64,000 nucleotides of DNA from Pyxicephalus adspersus (taxonomy: Eukaryota > Chordata > Amphibia > Anura > Pyxicephalidae): contig NC_092858.1 of the NCBI RefSeq assembly GCF_032062135.1, forward strand, positions 128,903,929 through 128,967,928, written 5' to 3'. Below, in pieces: positions 1-11,340 of the stretch. How positions within the stretch are numbered: the stretch's first letter is position 1; every line of letters starts with the position of its first letter. The notes under the pieces are model-generated. The model was given only the letters and a program-made list of their open reading frames with translations. It was not told the origin of the DNA and did no database searches. Made by a program: the position numbers and the translations under genes.

Positions 1-311
1 AGGTAAGTTTGTGGTTTCCTTGTTGGTGTTAAATTGAAAGTATCTATAATTAAATAGAGTTTAGTAGTTCTATAAATGCTGCTATAATAGTGCTAATTAA
101 AACCGCATAGCACTTGTGCCAGAAAAACAGATTTAGAGCAAGCCTAAACTTTGCCATTAAAAAATAGATGCAAATACCAAGCCTTCTGGTACAATGTTTT
201 ATGAAAAAATGAATCGACAGAGTTGTTTGCTTACAGCAAAATTAGCCATATTTGGTGCTAACCAAAGACAGCATTTTATTGGAAGAATTCCATACCAAAT
301 TTTAAGTACAG
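1..311. other. unique AT-rich DNA, nothing recognised
   Basis: No repeat termini, coding signal or RNA gene were seen. The short open frames lack protein-like composition. Confidence 0.5.
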
Positions 312-1010
312 TGTTAGGGTTGCACCCCCTGGCAGGTGACGTGGAATTACCTGGGGGTAATGAGCTGGTAACCCTAGCGGCCACTGGACTACTTGCTGTG
401 AGGTGAACACCAGGTTGGGGCCCCCAGGTTCTCCCTACCAGGGGCAGCAGAACAGAGGACTACGTTGTAGGAACAACCAAAGATCAGTTACTGGATAGGC
501 TGCTAGAGAAAGACAAGGCCGAGGCAGACTGAGGTCAGAGCAGGGGGCAAGTGAGAATAAAGGTCTGGATGGTCTTCGAAGGAAGATAACAAGGAGAAGG
601 GTTGAGGTCAGACCGCAGTCAGGTATTTGAAAAGGCAATACAGCTGGATAGAGTTTTAGGTAACAAGCTTAGAATCTAGCAACCAGAGCCTGGAACTAGG
701 GAGGTTTAAATAGGGCTAATAGCGGGACAGGACTGAATCCAGGAACCAATCTGCTCATTGGCTCAGTGCTCAACCCAGAATTTTTTTTAATTGGGTGGGA
801 AGAAATTGTAGGCGGGTGGTGGTCCCTATATTGTGACCAAACTTATCAGTAACCACCCAAAAATACCCGAGTGGTTGCTAAAAGGGGCTGGGGAGAACAC
901 TGTTGGCTGCAGCACATACTCGAAAACCTCCTTTAGCTGTACGCAGTGTCTGTACAGGGGATGTTGAGAAAGGTGAAACTTAATGGCTAAAGGGAGGTTG
1001 GTGATGCCCC
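312..1010 (-). repeat. decayed LTR-like repeat, family A (copy 1)
   Basis: The left edge TGTTAGGG, a CCCTGGCAGGT stretch, the run CCTGGAACTAG followed by an A/T TATA-like box near 705, and CTCATTGGCTG are shared in the same order with 34576-35027. The layout also resembles the solo LTR at 14013-14797, which is on the minus strand, so I infer minus orientation. No matching target duplication was found and the right edge is approximate. The copy is interrupted by a small MITE at 764-902. Confidence 0.5.
764..902. mobile_element. MITE, CAGTG...CACTG termini, inserted in LTR-like repeat
   Basis: The element begins CAGTGCTC and ends GAGAACACTG. It is flanked on both sides by TTGGCT (758-763 and 903-908), a 6-bp target duplication. 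Removing it restores the LTR-like sequence ATTGGCTGCAG seen at 34576-35027. A second copy in opposite orientation lies at 51190-51355. The short termini resemble hAT ends, but hAT usually duplicates 8 bp, so the superfamily is left open. Confidence 0.7.
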
Positions 1011-1786
1011 AGGTTGCTGAACAGACAATCTGCAGGTGAAGTGGTAATACACAGTAATTGAAATCATATGGTATGGAGTTGTTTGTAGGGTCTAGACAGC
1101 TTGTAGTGATCAAGCCATCTTTGAATTCTATATCACATTAAAGTGTAATTTCATGAGAATGTGGGACCACCTATCCAAAAATGTAAGTGGAAGCAGAAAT
1201 AGATTTTTCAACACATTAATCCATTACCAAAACACAGTCACAAATCAACAAAGAAATGGCTCAGAAAAAAGAAATGAAGGGTTATGGACTGGTCTAGACA
1301 AAGCCCTGACTTGCATTTATTGTTAAATGTTTTAGGGAAATTTAAAATGGCAGTTCATGGAATAAAACCCAAAAACATCCTGTAAATGAAGGAATTTTCC
1401 ATGCAGGAGTGGTAAACAATTTTAGAGTCAGACACTGTTGTGAACTTATGCAAATAAAAATGAATTTGTACTTAGAGAGCAACATCAACTTATGGGGCCA
1501 GTTGTGTTTTTTACTTTCTCTACAGTACACTATTACATCAATGTATGTTTTCCTCGTGTCTATGTATATATACATCACTTTTGTAGGCACATTTTGAAGG
1601 AATACCTGGTATTTGCCTGTTTAAATATGTTGACATGGAGGGTATATGCCAATAAAAATTTCACATAGTTTTGTAAAATTAGAATTATAGGCAAAGCATG
1701 CTTAGGTGAAAGCAATAAAAAAATGATGGCAAGAGAGAAAGAAATTGAAATATGTCTTAAGGTCTTCTTTCTGTTGGTTTTACACA
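1011..1786. other. unique AT-rich DNA, nothing recognised
   Basis: No repeat ends or coding signal recognised. Confidence 0.4.
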
Positions 1787-1794
1787 AACTACTA

Positions 1795-2011
1795 CAGGGG
1801 TGCCCAACAGGTGGATGGCGATCTACCGGTAGATTGCAAAGGCAGCGCAAATAGATTGTGAAGCCCCGCCTTTCAAAATAAACTCAACCACAGTAATTAT
1901 TAGGTCCAACTAACTCAACAGTAATGAGTCCAAGTTTTTAGTGTTAGTAGATCATTTTGACTTGGTCATTTTAAAAGTAGTTCACAAGCCAAAAAAGTGT
2001 GGGCACCCCTG
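1795..2011. mobile_element. hAT-type MITE
   Basis: The element starts CAGGGGTGCCCAAC and ends GTGGGCACCCCTG, which are imperfect inverted termini. It is flanked by AACTACTA (1787-1794) and AACTAGTA (2012-2019), an 8-bp target duplication with one mismatch, as expected of hAT transposition. It is 217 bp, has no coding capacity, and is presumably non-autonomous. Confidence 0.88.
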
Positions 2012-2019
2012 AACTAGTA

Positions 2020-2670
2020 TTTAATAACAATGCAATTATAAATGAAAATGTAATCCTAGCTTATCCAATACCCTTCATCATATGACTTTCCTTTTAACTG
2101 TTCTGAAATGACTGGACATATTTATTTATTTACTACTAAAGTTAACAGAAAAAAAAACATTAAGTTCCTGTTAATATGTAGGTCTCTAGATACTTTTATA
2201 CTTTGAGTTTGTACTCAATACAAGTACCTTGTACTCTATACAAGTAGATGCTGAAAGACAGATGTGTTTACAGCATCTTTATGAACTGATAACAAAGACC
2301 GTGATATGTATTTGGGAAATGTCACAATCCGAAATGGGGAATCCAGGTAGTCCCTGGGTTACATACAAGATGGCACTGTAGGATGGTTCTTTAATTGAAT
2401 TTCTATCTAGGTCGGAACATGTACATTATTTAAATAAATGCAATTAGGACAGGTGTTTGTTTCAACATATTATTAGGCAGCATGATGTCAGTTACTGTAT
2501 AAAATCCTCACTTCTGGATCAAGATGTGCTTTGATATGCAAAAAGAAACAACGGCAGAGTTTGTCTTGGTCATTAAAGAGTTACAAGAGGTTGCAGAACA
2601 ACTCAACCCTTAAGATCACCCAAAACCTCAGGTGTGTTTACCAAAAGACTTCTGCAAGTCATGCAAACTG
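2020..2670. other. unique DNA, nothing recognised
   Basis: AT-rich sequence without recognised elements. Confidence 0.4.
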
Positions 2671-2687
2671 CCCCCCCCCCCCCCCCC
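2671..2687. repeat. homopolymer run, 17 C
   Basis: Uninterrupted C run read directly from the sequence. Confidence 0.95.
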
Positions 2688-2984
2688 ACATCAAGCCTCC
2701 ATCCTGCACACAAACGAGCAGGGAAGCCCCATTCGTATCTAGGAGAACTCGGGGACTACCTGTACACATTGACTATCTTTTCCACGTGAGGAGTTATGTA
2801 TGGGGCAAAGATTAGAAGACTCCTACAAAGCTCAATTTGCTGCAGTCTGCAAAATTTTGTTCAAGGGCATGAAAAAGGATAAACAATGTATTTTAAAGAC
2901 GGAAGCAAAAAAAATTGGCTTCATTATTAGGCAATTGCATTTAAATGATATGAAAATCATTTTGAATTAAATAGTTGAGAGAAT

Positions 2985-3180
2985 AATATTTTTATTACAA
3001 CTAGTAATATCCATTAAGAATATATTTACAAGCATTAAACTTCAAACTTCAAGTCCTATGAGGATCCTGTTCTGGAAGGCCAGATACGCTGGACATTTTT
3101 TTTTTTACATTGGAATTTTTTTTTATCTTAACTAGTATTATCCATTAAGAATAATTTTACAAGGGGAGAATAATATTTAA
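2985..3180. repeat. local direct duplication of about 35 bp
   Basis: ACTAGTAATATCCATTAAG near 3000 recurs as ACTAGTATTATCCATTAAG near 3132, each followed by an A/T stretch ending TTTACAAG. AGAATAATATTT also occurs beside each copy. This is an old local duplication with about 130 bp between copies. Confidence 0.65.
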
Positions 3181-3199
3181 AATGAAATATTTAAAGAAA

Positions 3200-4600
3200 T
3201 CTAAACATATGCATTATGTTAAGGATGGACAGAGTAAAGAAAATAAAAATCAAATGCATATTAAATATAAAAAAAAAATTACAAGCACATTGTACAAATT
3301 CTTCTTCAAAAAGATCAATACACCTAAAAAATTTGGCCTACATAAAAGACGCTTTGAACACATTCACCAAAGTATCCTAAAAATGCTTTGGAAACTTGTC
3401 ATAAAAGAAAGTATTCAAGATAAAGCTGTGATTGGGGTAAGAGACATTTTGCTGCTCATAGCTAACTTCCTGTTCGCTAATCCCATTGAAACATATTGTA
3501 GACAGTTCTAAACCTCTCTAGCATGAAAAGACAGATAACCTCTTTACATCTAAATATCTCAAATTCTATATAGTCAAGGAGGGATCTATGTATACATATG
3601 CTATTTGAATGATTTTTTATAAATCAGGCAGAAAGTTTAAATTTAGCAAGTCTTTAAAACCCTACAAATATCTGATAGAGTCAGTGATATTGCATAAAGC
3701 TATACATAGGATATTTGAATTGTTATTTGCCCCTAGCCAATGAAAGGCTTGGGCAGTCATTGGTTTATCACAATTTACTGTTATTTGGGGAAATTCTGTG
3801 TAAATTGCTGAACCTAATCATATCCAATGCAAAAACTGACTGTGTTTTGCATAATCCATGCATGCATAATCCATGCATGCATAATCCATGGTCATCATAT
3901 TATTCCTACACTGAGATATTGGCTCTGAAATGAGACCATTAAATAAATATCAATGACTGTGCAGTTCATTAGCATGTTCACAACACCAACATCAGCAACA
4001 CCAATCAGTTCTTGCTGCAGCTGACTTATTTTGTGACTTACAGCAAAGTTACTATGTTATGTTGCAGTCTAAACACTGGAGAAGAAATGCTTTCTTCTGC
4101 CTACAGCAAATTTATGAAATAATCTCAAATTTAAACAGTTTATAAATTGGTAAAATCCAGCAGGAAAATTGGATACAATGCGAATAATGATGTAGTAAAC
4201 AAAACAGATAAAGGGTAACCAAATTAAAAGGGGTCAAATTAAAAGTAATACAATGATTGATTTTTATTGTATTTCAAATAGGAATAGGGTCAACAAAATG
4301 GCACAAAATTTGTATATTAGCAAAATTTATTTAAACCTAAATATTACAGCAGCCAATCAGAAGTTAGTAAGCAGGTTGTATTTGTATTTAAAACTAAATT
4401 TTAAACAGCACTGTGGATCTTTATGTTTTGTCTCAATTTAAATAGAATCGAATAGGATTGAGGAAGAGCACCGTTTAATTTTCAGGGTAAAAGCTGTCCT
4501 TTAAATAAGAAGATTTAGAGGATGCAAAGAAATCATCCACCTAAAATCTTTATATGGGAATATAGAAAGTGGAATTTTGTACAAGACAGCTAGAATAGCA
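3200..4600. other. unique AT-rich DNA with a small tandem repeat
   Basis: Nothing coding was recognised. The only structure noted is the tandem repeat at 3849-3891. Confidence 0.4.
3849..3891. repeat. tandem repeat, 15-bp unit, about 2.9 copies
   Basis: The unit GCATAATCCATGCAT is repeated perfectly twice and then partly a third time. Confidence 0.9.
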
Positions 4601-4619
4601 ATTCCAACAATATTTGCAT

Positions 4620-5220
4620 TAAAAAGCCAAGAGAATGGCAGATGTATGTAGAATGATGCTAACCACAGGTTGGGGGCAGCAGAACAGCAGCTAGGCAACA
4701 GTCACCGCAGGCAGCTCTCTAACAGCCGCTCTAGAAAGCTATAACGCTGCTGGAAAGAATGGCCCCTGACAGAGGGCTGACTCAGCAGGAGGTAGTGGTT
4801 TATGTAATCCATGGCAATCCATTATTACAAAGGAGCTTTCACAAACTCCTGAGCACTGGGCACAGCCAGGTTATTGATTAAAGAGACAGCGGAAGCACAG
4901 ACAAAAGGGGGGGGGGGACAAGGCCCCGGTCCATTAAGGGATGCTGCTCTCCACCAATTAGAAAGAGAAAAACCATTAGTCAGCAGCCATCAACGACCTA
5001 TAGGCAGCGATGAAGCGCAAACACTTAATTTATCTCCCCCCCTTTCCTCCTGACGACAGGCACCTCTTAGGAAATCCAATGACAGCTATTAAGGAAGCTT
5101 CTACATACAGATTAGAGTGAACAATCTGCTAGGCAGCGGAATCTTCATCTCGCTCTCCGGGCCACGCTCAAACCTCATGGGATAAAAAGCTGCTGCGCAC
5201 ACATGCAGGCAAAATAATGT
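4620..5220. promoter_or_regulatory. candidate conserved non-coding element
   Basis: This block is unique, GC-richer than its flanks and without open frames. It carries several homeodomain-type cores (CCAATTAG, CATTAGT, CTTAATTTA), a CAGCTATTAAGG stretch and a run of 11 G at 4907-4917. This texture is typical of vertebrate developmental enhancers. That is an inference from composition only. Confidence 0.3.
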
Positions 5221-5491
5221 TTTTTTCTACTCTACTGATGATTCCAAGAGAATTATTTTTAAATTCCACATTTTTTCTGGGCCTTTGTTCCCCCATAGAT
5301 AAGTAACAAGTAAGAAAGGGACACAAAAGTTGACATCTGATCAAGGTGCTTATCTGTCAACCACATTCCATGGCTTCAGGAAATTTTTAGTTTTCTCAAA
5401 GATACCATGGAGATGCAGGATCGAAGCTTGATTTGCATATTTTTGTTTTTTTTTGCTTAACTCTTTCTTAAGCTATGTACACACCCTACAG

Positions 5492-6567
5492 CAGTGTTTC
5501 TTAACCCGGGGTCCTCCAGCGGTTGCTGAGAAATTAGCAATTTGTCACTCTCAGGTCAGATCAACTGATATCAATGATCTATTTGGCCATCTGAAAGGGT
5601 GACATTCTTTCCACTGGCCATCCTTGCTACTGGCCATGTTAATGTACTATGAATTGTGGATATAGTAAATATAGCAAGAGTTCCCTGAGGACCCGAATAG
5701 TATTTCAAGGGGTTTCCCCATGTTAAAAAAGTCAAGAAATCCAAACTGGTTTTATTCCCTTTCGCCACACTAGTAATAACACTCATAGGGCTGCCACATT
5801 GATTGATGCACTCAACTCAATAAAAGACTCCTCTGGTTTCTTAGTTCGGATGTGGAGAAGGCCTTTAATTGTCCTAGTTGGTCTTTTATGTTAGCAACTT
5901 TGGCATATAAGGCCCCTTCCTGCGAGTAATTTGCACACTATATACAACCTCTGAAAGTTAACCGCTTACATCCTGCTCGCAGGTAGCACTCTCATTGCGT
6001 CCCACTGGAAGATGACAACACCCCTCTCTATAGAAGTTCTGTACAGCAGGATTCAGGATATCTGTCTTATGGAATATCTGAAGGCATCCATTCAGGATGC
6101 ACTGATAAATTCTATAAGAATTGGAAGGATAGAGATGCCTTTTGGACGAACCACTTTCCTTATCTGTTCACAGACTCATCTTTCCTCTTCCCCGCTAATC
6201 TTTTTACTTTTCCCCCTTTTTCTTATTTTTTTTCACCTGCTTCTTCCTTCTTTGTTGTAATATTTTGTTTAATCAGGTTCCACTCTAACCTAGTTGATGA
6301 CTTGACTGGAATTTAGAAATTGGCCCTATGTATTGGTTTGCTTTTTTTCTGTCATTGCCTTTATTTTGAATACAAAATCGATGCTAGTGCTTTACAGGAC
6401 GTTTGTTTAAATATTCTTCTGCTGTAATTGAGCTTTCACGTTTTTATGCCTCCAACCTATTTTAACATCCCTAGGTCTTCTATTGTTGTATATTGTTTTG
6501 TTTGTCTCTTTTTATTTTTGAATGTCTTTAATATAAATGAAATTTTTTTAAAAAGTTGAGAAACACC
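5492..6567. mobile_element. hAT-like repeat split by a LINE insertion
   Basis: The left end CAGTGTTTCTTAACCC and the right end GTTGAGAAACACC are inverted matches. This terminus is widespread among vertebrate hAT MITEs. The left part runs to about 5745 and the right terminus reappears at 6555-6567. Between them is a LINE fragment flanked by a duplicated stretch of the hAT right end. No clear 8-bp target duplication survives. Confidence 0.65.
5746..6547 (+). pseudogene. L1/Tx1-type LINE fragment, reverse transcriptase and 3' end
   Basis: Translation from about 5748 gives TGFIPFRHTSNNTHRAA, matching the GF(I/V)PGRQ..NT region of L1-clade reverse transcriptases. It is followed from about 5834 by FLSSDVEKAFN, the equivalent of the LDAEKAFD catalytic motif with the first acidic residue altered. 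After about 5960 the sequence jumps to what looks like the ORF2 C-terminus (RIQDI..MEYL near 6048-6090) and an AT-rich 3' region, so the centre is deleted. The frame is broken. It is flanked by TTAAAAAAGTCAAGAAATCC (5723) and TTAAAAAGTTGAGAAACACC (6548), an approximately 20-bp target duplication with mismatches, as L1-type insertion produces. It is inactive. Confidence 0.75.
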
Positions 6568-6720
6568 CAAATTTCTGTCAGTAGAAGCAATTTCTTAACA
6601 AAATGTAGCAGCTTAAGTGAATAAACTTGACTATATCTCTGCCTATGGAAATATGATGTTGGTGGCCGTATGTCACAGGTAATATAAAAAGGACAGTAAA
6701 GTGCCTACCCTTATAATTCA

Positions 6721-7287
6721 ATAGATCAAAACAAAGCAAAGACAAAGATTCAAGCAGGGTTTTTGGCACAAACAGTGCACTAGACATATAACAACTCATC
6801 AACATATATATTGGTAACCATATATAGTATTTGATCATCAAAGCATGTTGTTGGATATACTCCACATGTTTCGCCAAGTGTGGCTTCTTCAGGAGTATTA
6901 TTGACAGCATGCGTAGGTTACTTGCGTGAATGGTATCTAAACCAATAAATAATATTTAAAGTGAAATTTGTAATAACTAATGTTATTAGTCATTAGTTAT
7001 GACAAATTTCAATTTAAATATTATTTTATTTAATGTTATAAGGTCTAGTGGAAATTATTGGCTCATGTTTGAACCCCAGGTTAATATGGTGGTTCAAACC
7101 AACCTTTGATTACTATGTATTGTATTAAGTAATCATAAGACTTCAATTATCATTGTCGACCACAAGTTTTGTACAGTAGCCCTTTACAATTGACAAATCC
7201 TATTATAAACATTGTGTATATGTTTGAATACACTGTTTGTGCCAAAAACCCTGCTTGAATCTTTGTCTTTGCTTTGTTTTGATCTAT
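6721..7287. repeat. fold-back structure with perfect 57-bp inverted arms
   Basis: Bases 6721-6777 (starting ATAGATCAAAACAAAGC) are the exact reverse complement of 7231-7287. The 453-bp interior holds a second hairpin at 6944-7030 and a GTTTCG...CTTCTTCAGGA motif at 6868-6894 that is also found near 21161 and 35674. No open frame of note and no obvious target duplication were found. Confidence 0.85.
6944..7030. repeat. AT-rich hairpin, about 38-bp arms
   Basis: Bases 6944-6982 pair with 6991-7030 around an 8-base loop, with a few mismatches. The arm cores are GAAATTTGTAATAACTAATG and CATTAGTTATGACAAATTTC. Confidence 0.85.
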
Positions 7288-7480
7288 ATCTCTGACTAAT
7301 TTGCCTAAACATCTGTAATAGTAAATGTATATGTATGTATGCCACATCATTTTGCATGTATGATTACTGACACAGCTGACGTAACTGTGTGACTGGGAAC
7401 CATTTTAATTCATTCCAGATTATAAGTAAAAGCAAGAGTTGTCAGCGACAGTCTAGTCTCACAGCTACCAGCCACACATA

Positions 7481-7629
7481 GGGCTCCATTTAAAAAACAG
7501 TAAATTTAGAAATCCCTCAAACATTCCCTGGTGTAAATCAATTACTTCCACTGAAACACATTGACCTGGAGGATACCCACGGAGGAATGTTTGAGGGAAT
7601 GCCAGATTCCCTGTTTTATAAATAGAACC
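7481..7629. mobile_element. palindromic MITE with TA target duplication
   Basis: The sequence begins GGGCTCCATTTA and ends TAAATAGAACC, with TA on each side (7479-7480, 7630-7631). CCCTCAAACATTCC on the left pairs with GGAATGTTTGAGGG on the right, so nearly the whole 149 bp folds back. The TA duplication points to Tc1/mariner mobilisation. Confidence 0.75.
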
Positions 7630-7631
7630 TA

Positions 7632-8189
7632 AAGTGTTGGTTGTTAGCTGTAAATTATTTGCCCTCCTCATGGGGCATTATGAAGGTGAACTTTATGCTT
7701 ATAATTGCATGTGGAAAGCAGTTAAGGCATAAAATGTGCAATTTTTACAGAATGAGATAATCATATGAGAGGCATGTTTGCATGGATTTATTATTTTATC
7801 AGTAAAAATCAAACCTATCGCCCAGTTAAGATTGGAGGAGTAACATTTATTGTGGTTTTTTAGTATTTTATGATCCACCTAAAGATAGATTTTCTTAAAC
7901 TATTGTTAAGATCTTTTTCCACCTGTTGCAGCATGCACTGCAGAGATATAAAAAAATGGAATTCCAGGCAGTTCCTCAGAGTGCAGTTGCATTGGAAATA
8001 TTTTACGTAATAAATTAGAGGAATATGGGGTCTAAATTTATATTTAGGTCACCGGCATAATCTATCACAGGCTATTATTTTGGGGTACCTCTTTGAGCTC
8101 CCGCTAATACCAATGAGTTGTGTAATCTAAGCACTGTAAAACTTTATGGAACTACAACTCTTTGGATTGCTCTCATTAGGAATATTTTT
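7632..8189. other. unique AT-rich DNA, nothing recognised
   Basis: No element or gene recognised. Confidence 0.4.
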
Positions 8190-8395
8190 CTGCCTGTTCA
8201 ATTGTTATTATCACCATCATCTTTTATTTATAAAACACCAACATGTCATATAGTGAAGCACAATATTAGGGTAATAACAAGTGTACTAATAGTAAACATA
8301 CATAGACATGCAGTACAAACAATGATACAGGACATGGTTAAGTGGACCCTGCTAAAATGAGCTTATGATCTACCAGGTAGGGAATGCAGAATATA
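8190..8395 (-). repeat. LINE 3' tail, L2/CR1-like, truncated and diverged
   Basis: ACCCTGCTAAAATGAGCTTATGATCTA matches, in reverse complement, the TAGATTGTAAGCTC...GGGCAGGGTCC stretch at 16456. The AT-repeat end with TTTATAAAACACCAACAT corresponds to the reverse complement of ATGTTGGTGCTATATAAA. It is therefore a diverged 3' end on the minus strand. Confidence 0.65.
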
Positions 8396-9030
8396 ATAGG
8401 TAGAGTAATTAGAACCATGGTTGTTCATTAATGGCTGATTAAGATAGAGGAAGTTGTGTAGGCAAGTTCTGAAAAAGATACATTTTGAGGGCACTTTGTG
8501 TTAAAAGTGGGACTGAGCCTAAAGGATGATGGAAACAGTTTCAGGAAGTAGCTCTAGAGAAGTCTTGGAGCCTTGCATAGGAACAGCTATTAAGCAGGGA
8601 GGACAATAATAGGTTATTGCAGCACAGGGCGCTGTTAGGGGTGTATTTTTGTAAGTTAATGAATCACAGCACCTTGATTGTGAAGTATGTTAAAATCCAG
8701 TGTAAAATTTAGAAAGAGGAGCAGCTGAAGAGGCTTGGTAAGAAGAATAGATAAATCTATTTGCAGCATAGATGGTGGTTTTTAAATGTTACAATCATGG
8801 TATTGACATAGGGACAAATCTTGAATATGCTGTGCAGGTGGCAGAGGCAGAACTAAGAGATTTTCTGAAAGTGGTGAGTGAAGGCCAGCATTTAATTAAA
8901 TGCAACAGGTCCCCACTAGGCCTGAGAGGTGGGAAAAATAACTGTGCCACTGGCCTGTTAGATGACAGGGGTTGTGAGACTTTTTTCAGGATAGAGGGAG
9001 ACAAACCAGGGGAGTGCAGGTAGATTTGGG
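8396..9030 (-). repeat. dispersed frog repeat contiguous with the LINE tail
   Basis: The text TTCATTAATGGCTGAT, CTCTAGAGAAGTCTTGGAG and GTGTATTTTTGTAAGTTAATG, in this order, follows a repeat I recall as abundant in frog genomes, read next to the L2-like tail. The family is recalled, not searched. The open frame 8772-9023 has no recognised domain. Confidence 0.45.
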
Positions 9031-11039
9031 TGTCATCTACATATACACATTCATCACATTCTACTCACACATACTTTACAGGAAAACTAGAAATAGACTA
9101 CAATTTTTTGGGTTTGCTTTTTTTTTCTAGTCAAAACCTTTACAAGCTCAAAAGCATCATATAGCAAAAAAAAACTGATTGCCTACTGAACATTTTACAG
9201 GTAAGAACACTGGTGAGTTATAAATATACCACCATGGTAAATATCTCTGGACGTCAGCAAACAAGATGTACTTACTAACACTGGCAGCTTTACTCTCTTG
9301 TCATGCCTTTAACAAACCCAAACAATATCATCCTTACTGGAGTATCTATAATGTGAAATGAAAGGAGCCGGATTCTATAATTGCTTTTTCAGGGAAGTGG
9401 AGACAGAGACTACACAGAGCTGTTCTAGAGTCTGGCCACCTAGAAAATTGATTTTGGTTGGTCCAGCCTTAGACTTCAGATGGCTTGGCTCACTCCCTGG
9501 CATTTATTCAAAGAATACAATGAAGTATAACACTGATGCAACCAGAGGTGTAACTAAAAGGGATCCTGGTGCAAAACTTAAAAAAGGATCCACATTTTAT
9601 AAAATACTCTTTCAACAATGATCTGCTGGCAACAGCAACAAACTCACAGACATCAACAGATTGGTTTCTGTCTATTCTTGCCGTAGGAATGAAACCTACA
9701 TTTGTTGCATCCTGTCCTTCAGTACCATCTGCTGAATGTTCCCCTAAACTGCACCAAGACTATGCTGCAGATTTCCACACCGGGTCTTGTTAGTAAACTT
9801 TGAACTGAGGTAGATGCTCTGTCTGCACCAGCCTAGATTTCACCTGACATTGTATGGGATTCAAACAAGGAATTATTTTCTGGTTTATAAATTTAAACTT
9901 AACCTGCACATCCTTAAAGCTCCTGCTTCTTGCCAGCAACACTGACACACCTGCCTTTGCCCATTTGTTGGCTGCTCAAGAATTACATCGAACAAAGGCT
10001 CTGATGACCACCTAACACTATTTTACATTATCCTCTTTGGTGACTTATGCATTGACTATAGCAACTAAAAACTGTTGTACAAGCTTTAACTCCTGTGAAT
10101 TCAGAAGCTCTGGTATTCCCCTACATGCCTCACTTGACAGCACAAAAACCTAATGTTAGGTTATTCAGGTATCAATTCCTGTATCTCGTAAGCGGAATAT
10201 TTTGTGATCCCACATAAAGTACATGTTAGTACTTAATCCGTTTTCTGGACACCAAAAGGGATATATCAGGTGAGTACTAGAAATGTACAGGACAATAAAA
10301 GTGACACTGGTATTTTGTCTACTTTAAAGTGCTTGTAAAATCACTTTATTAAATTACATTAGCAGGTGAAAAATGAAAGAAAATGTGCTGCTTTATTTTT
10401 TACAGAATATGATTAAAGAATGCAGTTAGTAAACATGGGATAATTATGGTTGGGTACCCGGACCCCATGAGCACAAAAGCAGATGGATGCACCCTCTGTG
10501 GTTATGTCTTAGAATGCTAACATTTTATTCCCTTTATCAGTAAAATTTTGAATTCTGTACATAGCTCTCGGTGCTACCACATCATTCAGTGGAAAGTAAT
10601 GCACTCTAATGCTCCCTCTGAGGATTTATTATATGCTTCCCCCACAGTCTGTTTTGTATGCTCACATACAGCAAAAGTCTCTCTAAGGACATGTTTTGAG
10701 AAATGCATTTGTTCGCATGGTTCCTTTGGCAGAAATGAACTGTGGTTACCAGGAAGGTCTGGAGAATACATGTACTTTTGTCCACTTATAGTGTCATTGT
10801 GGTAGCCAACCAGTGAAATTTATTCTGCAATACTGCAATGTGTTGAAACAATAGGTGTGTGAGCGAGCCAGCCTAGAAGGTTTGTCAAACAGGTGTCAAA
10901 TTAAATTTTAAGCAAAGGTTCTTCACAGTCAAAGACCAAAAAACAAATAGTTCTGGGTGACCTCTCCCTGCATCCAAATATGTACACACACATATACATG
11001 TTTGCACAGGTTTAAATGACAGAACTAAAGGTTTGATAT
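9031..11039. other. unique DNA, nothing recognised
   Basis: About 2 kb of moderately AT-rich DNA. Open frames of up to 87 codons show no recognisable domain and are judged chance. Confidence 0.4.
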
Positions 11040-11340
11040 TCACTGACACTACTAAAATTTGGGCTGGTGCCCAGGCATACATTTCTGCCAGATGCCAAGC
11101 TGAAGGAAGCAGGCTGAACTGTACAGGACAGAGGATTCGGTCAGAATGAACACTTCTTTACAAAGAACGGCTTGCTTTTGTATCAAAGAGAAGCCTGATT
11201 TGCACACTTCGGCTTGCTCCCTGCGGCTAAACATAGAGCCAAAGTGACTGACAGGGAAAGCGTTCTGATAGGTGATGGCAATTACTGTTATTAGCTCTGC
11301 TGTTAGTGAATCTTAGTTTACTTAACTTTATGGCTGCATT
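11040..11340. promoter_or_regulatory. candidate conserved non-coding element
   Basis: A unique GC-richer block with the stretch GTGATGGCAATTACTGTTAT and a TTAGTTTACTTAAC segment, which are homeodomain and forkhead-like sites. No coding signal. Inferred from texture only. Confidence 0.22.

Noticed and set aside
3182..3511. 109-codon lysine-rich open frame
   Set aside because: Composition follows the A-rich DNA. No domain or conserved-looking pattern.
3849..3891. Short direct repeats as a possible CRISPR-like array
   Set aside because: The units abut with no spacers and the sequence is vertebrate-like, so it is a simple tandem repeat.
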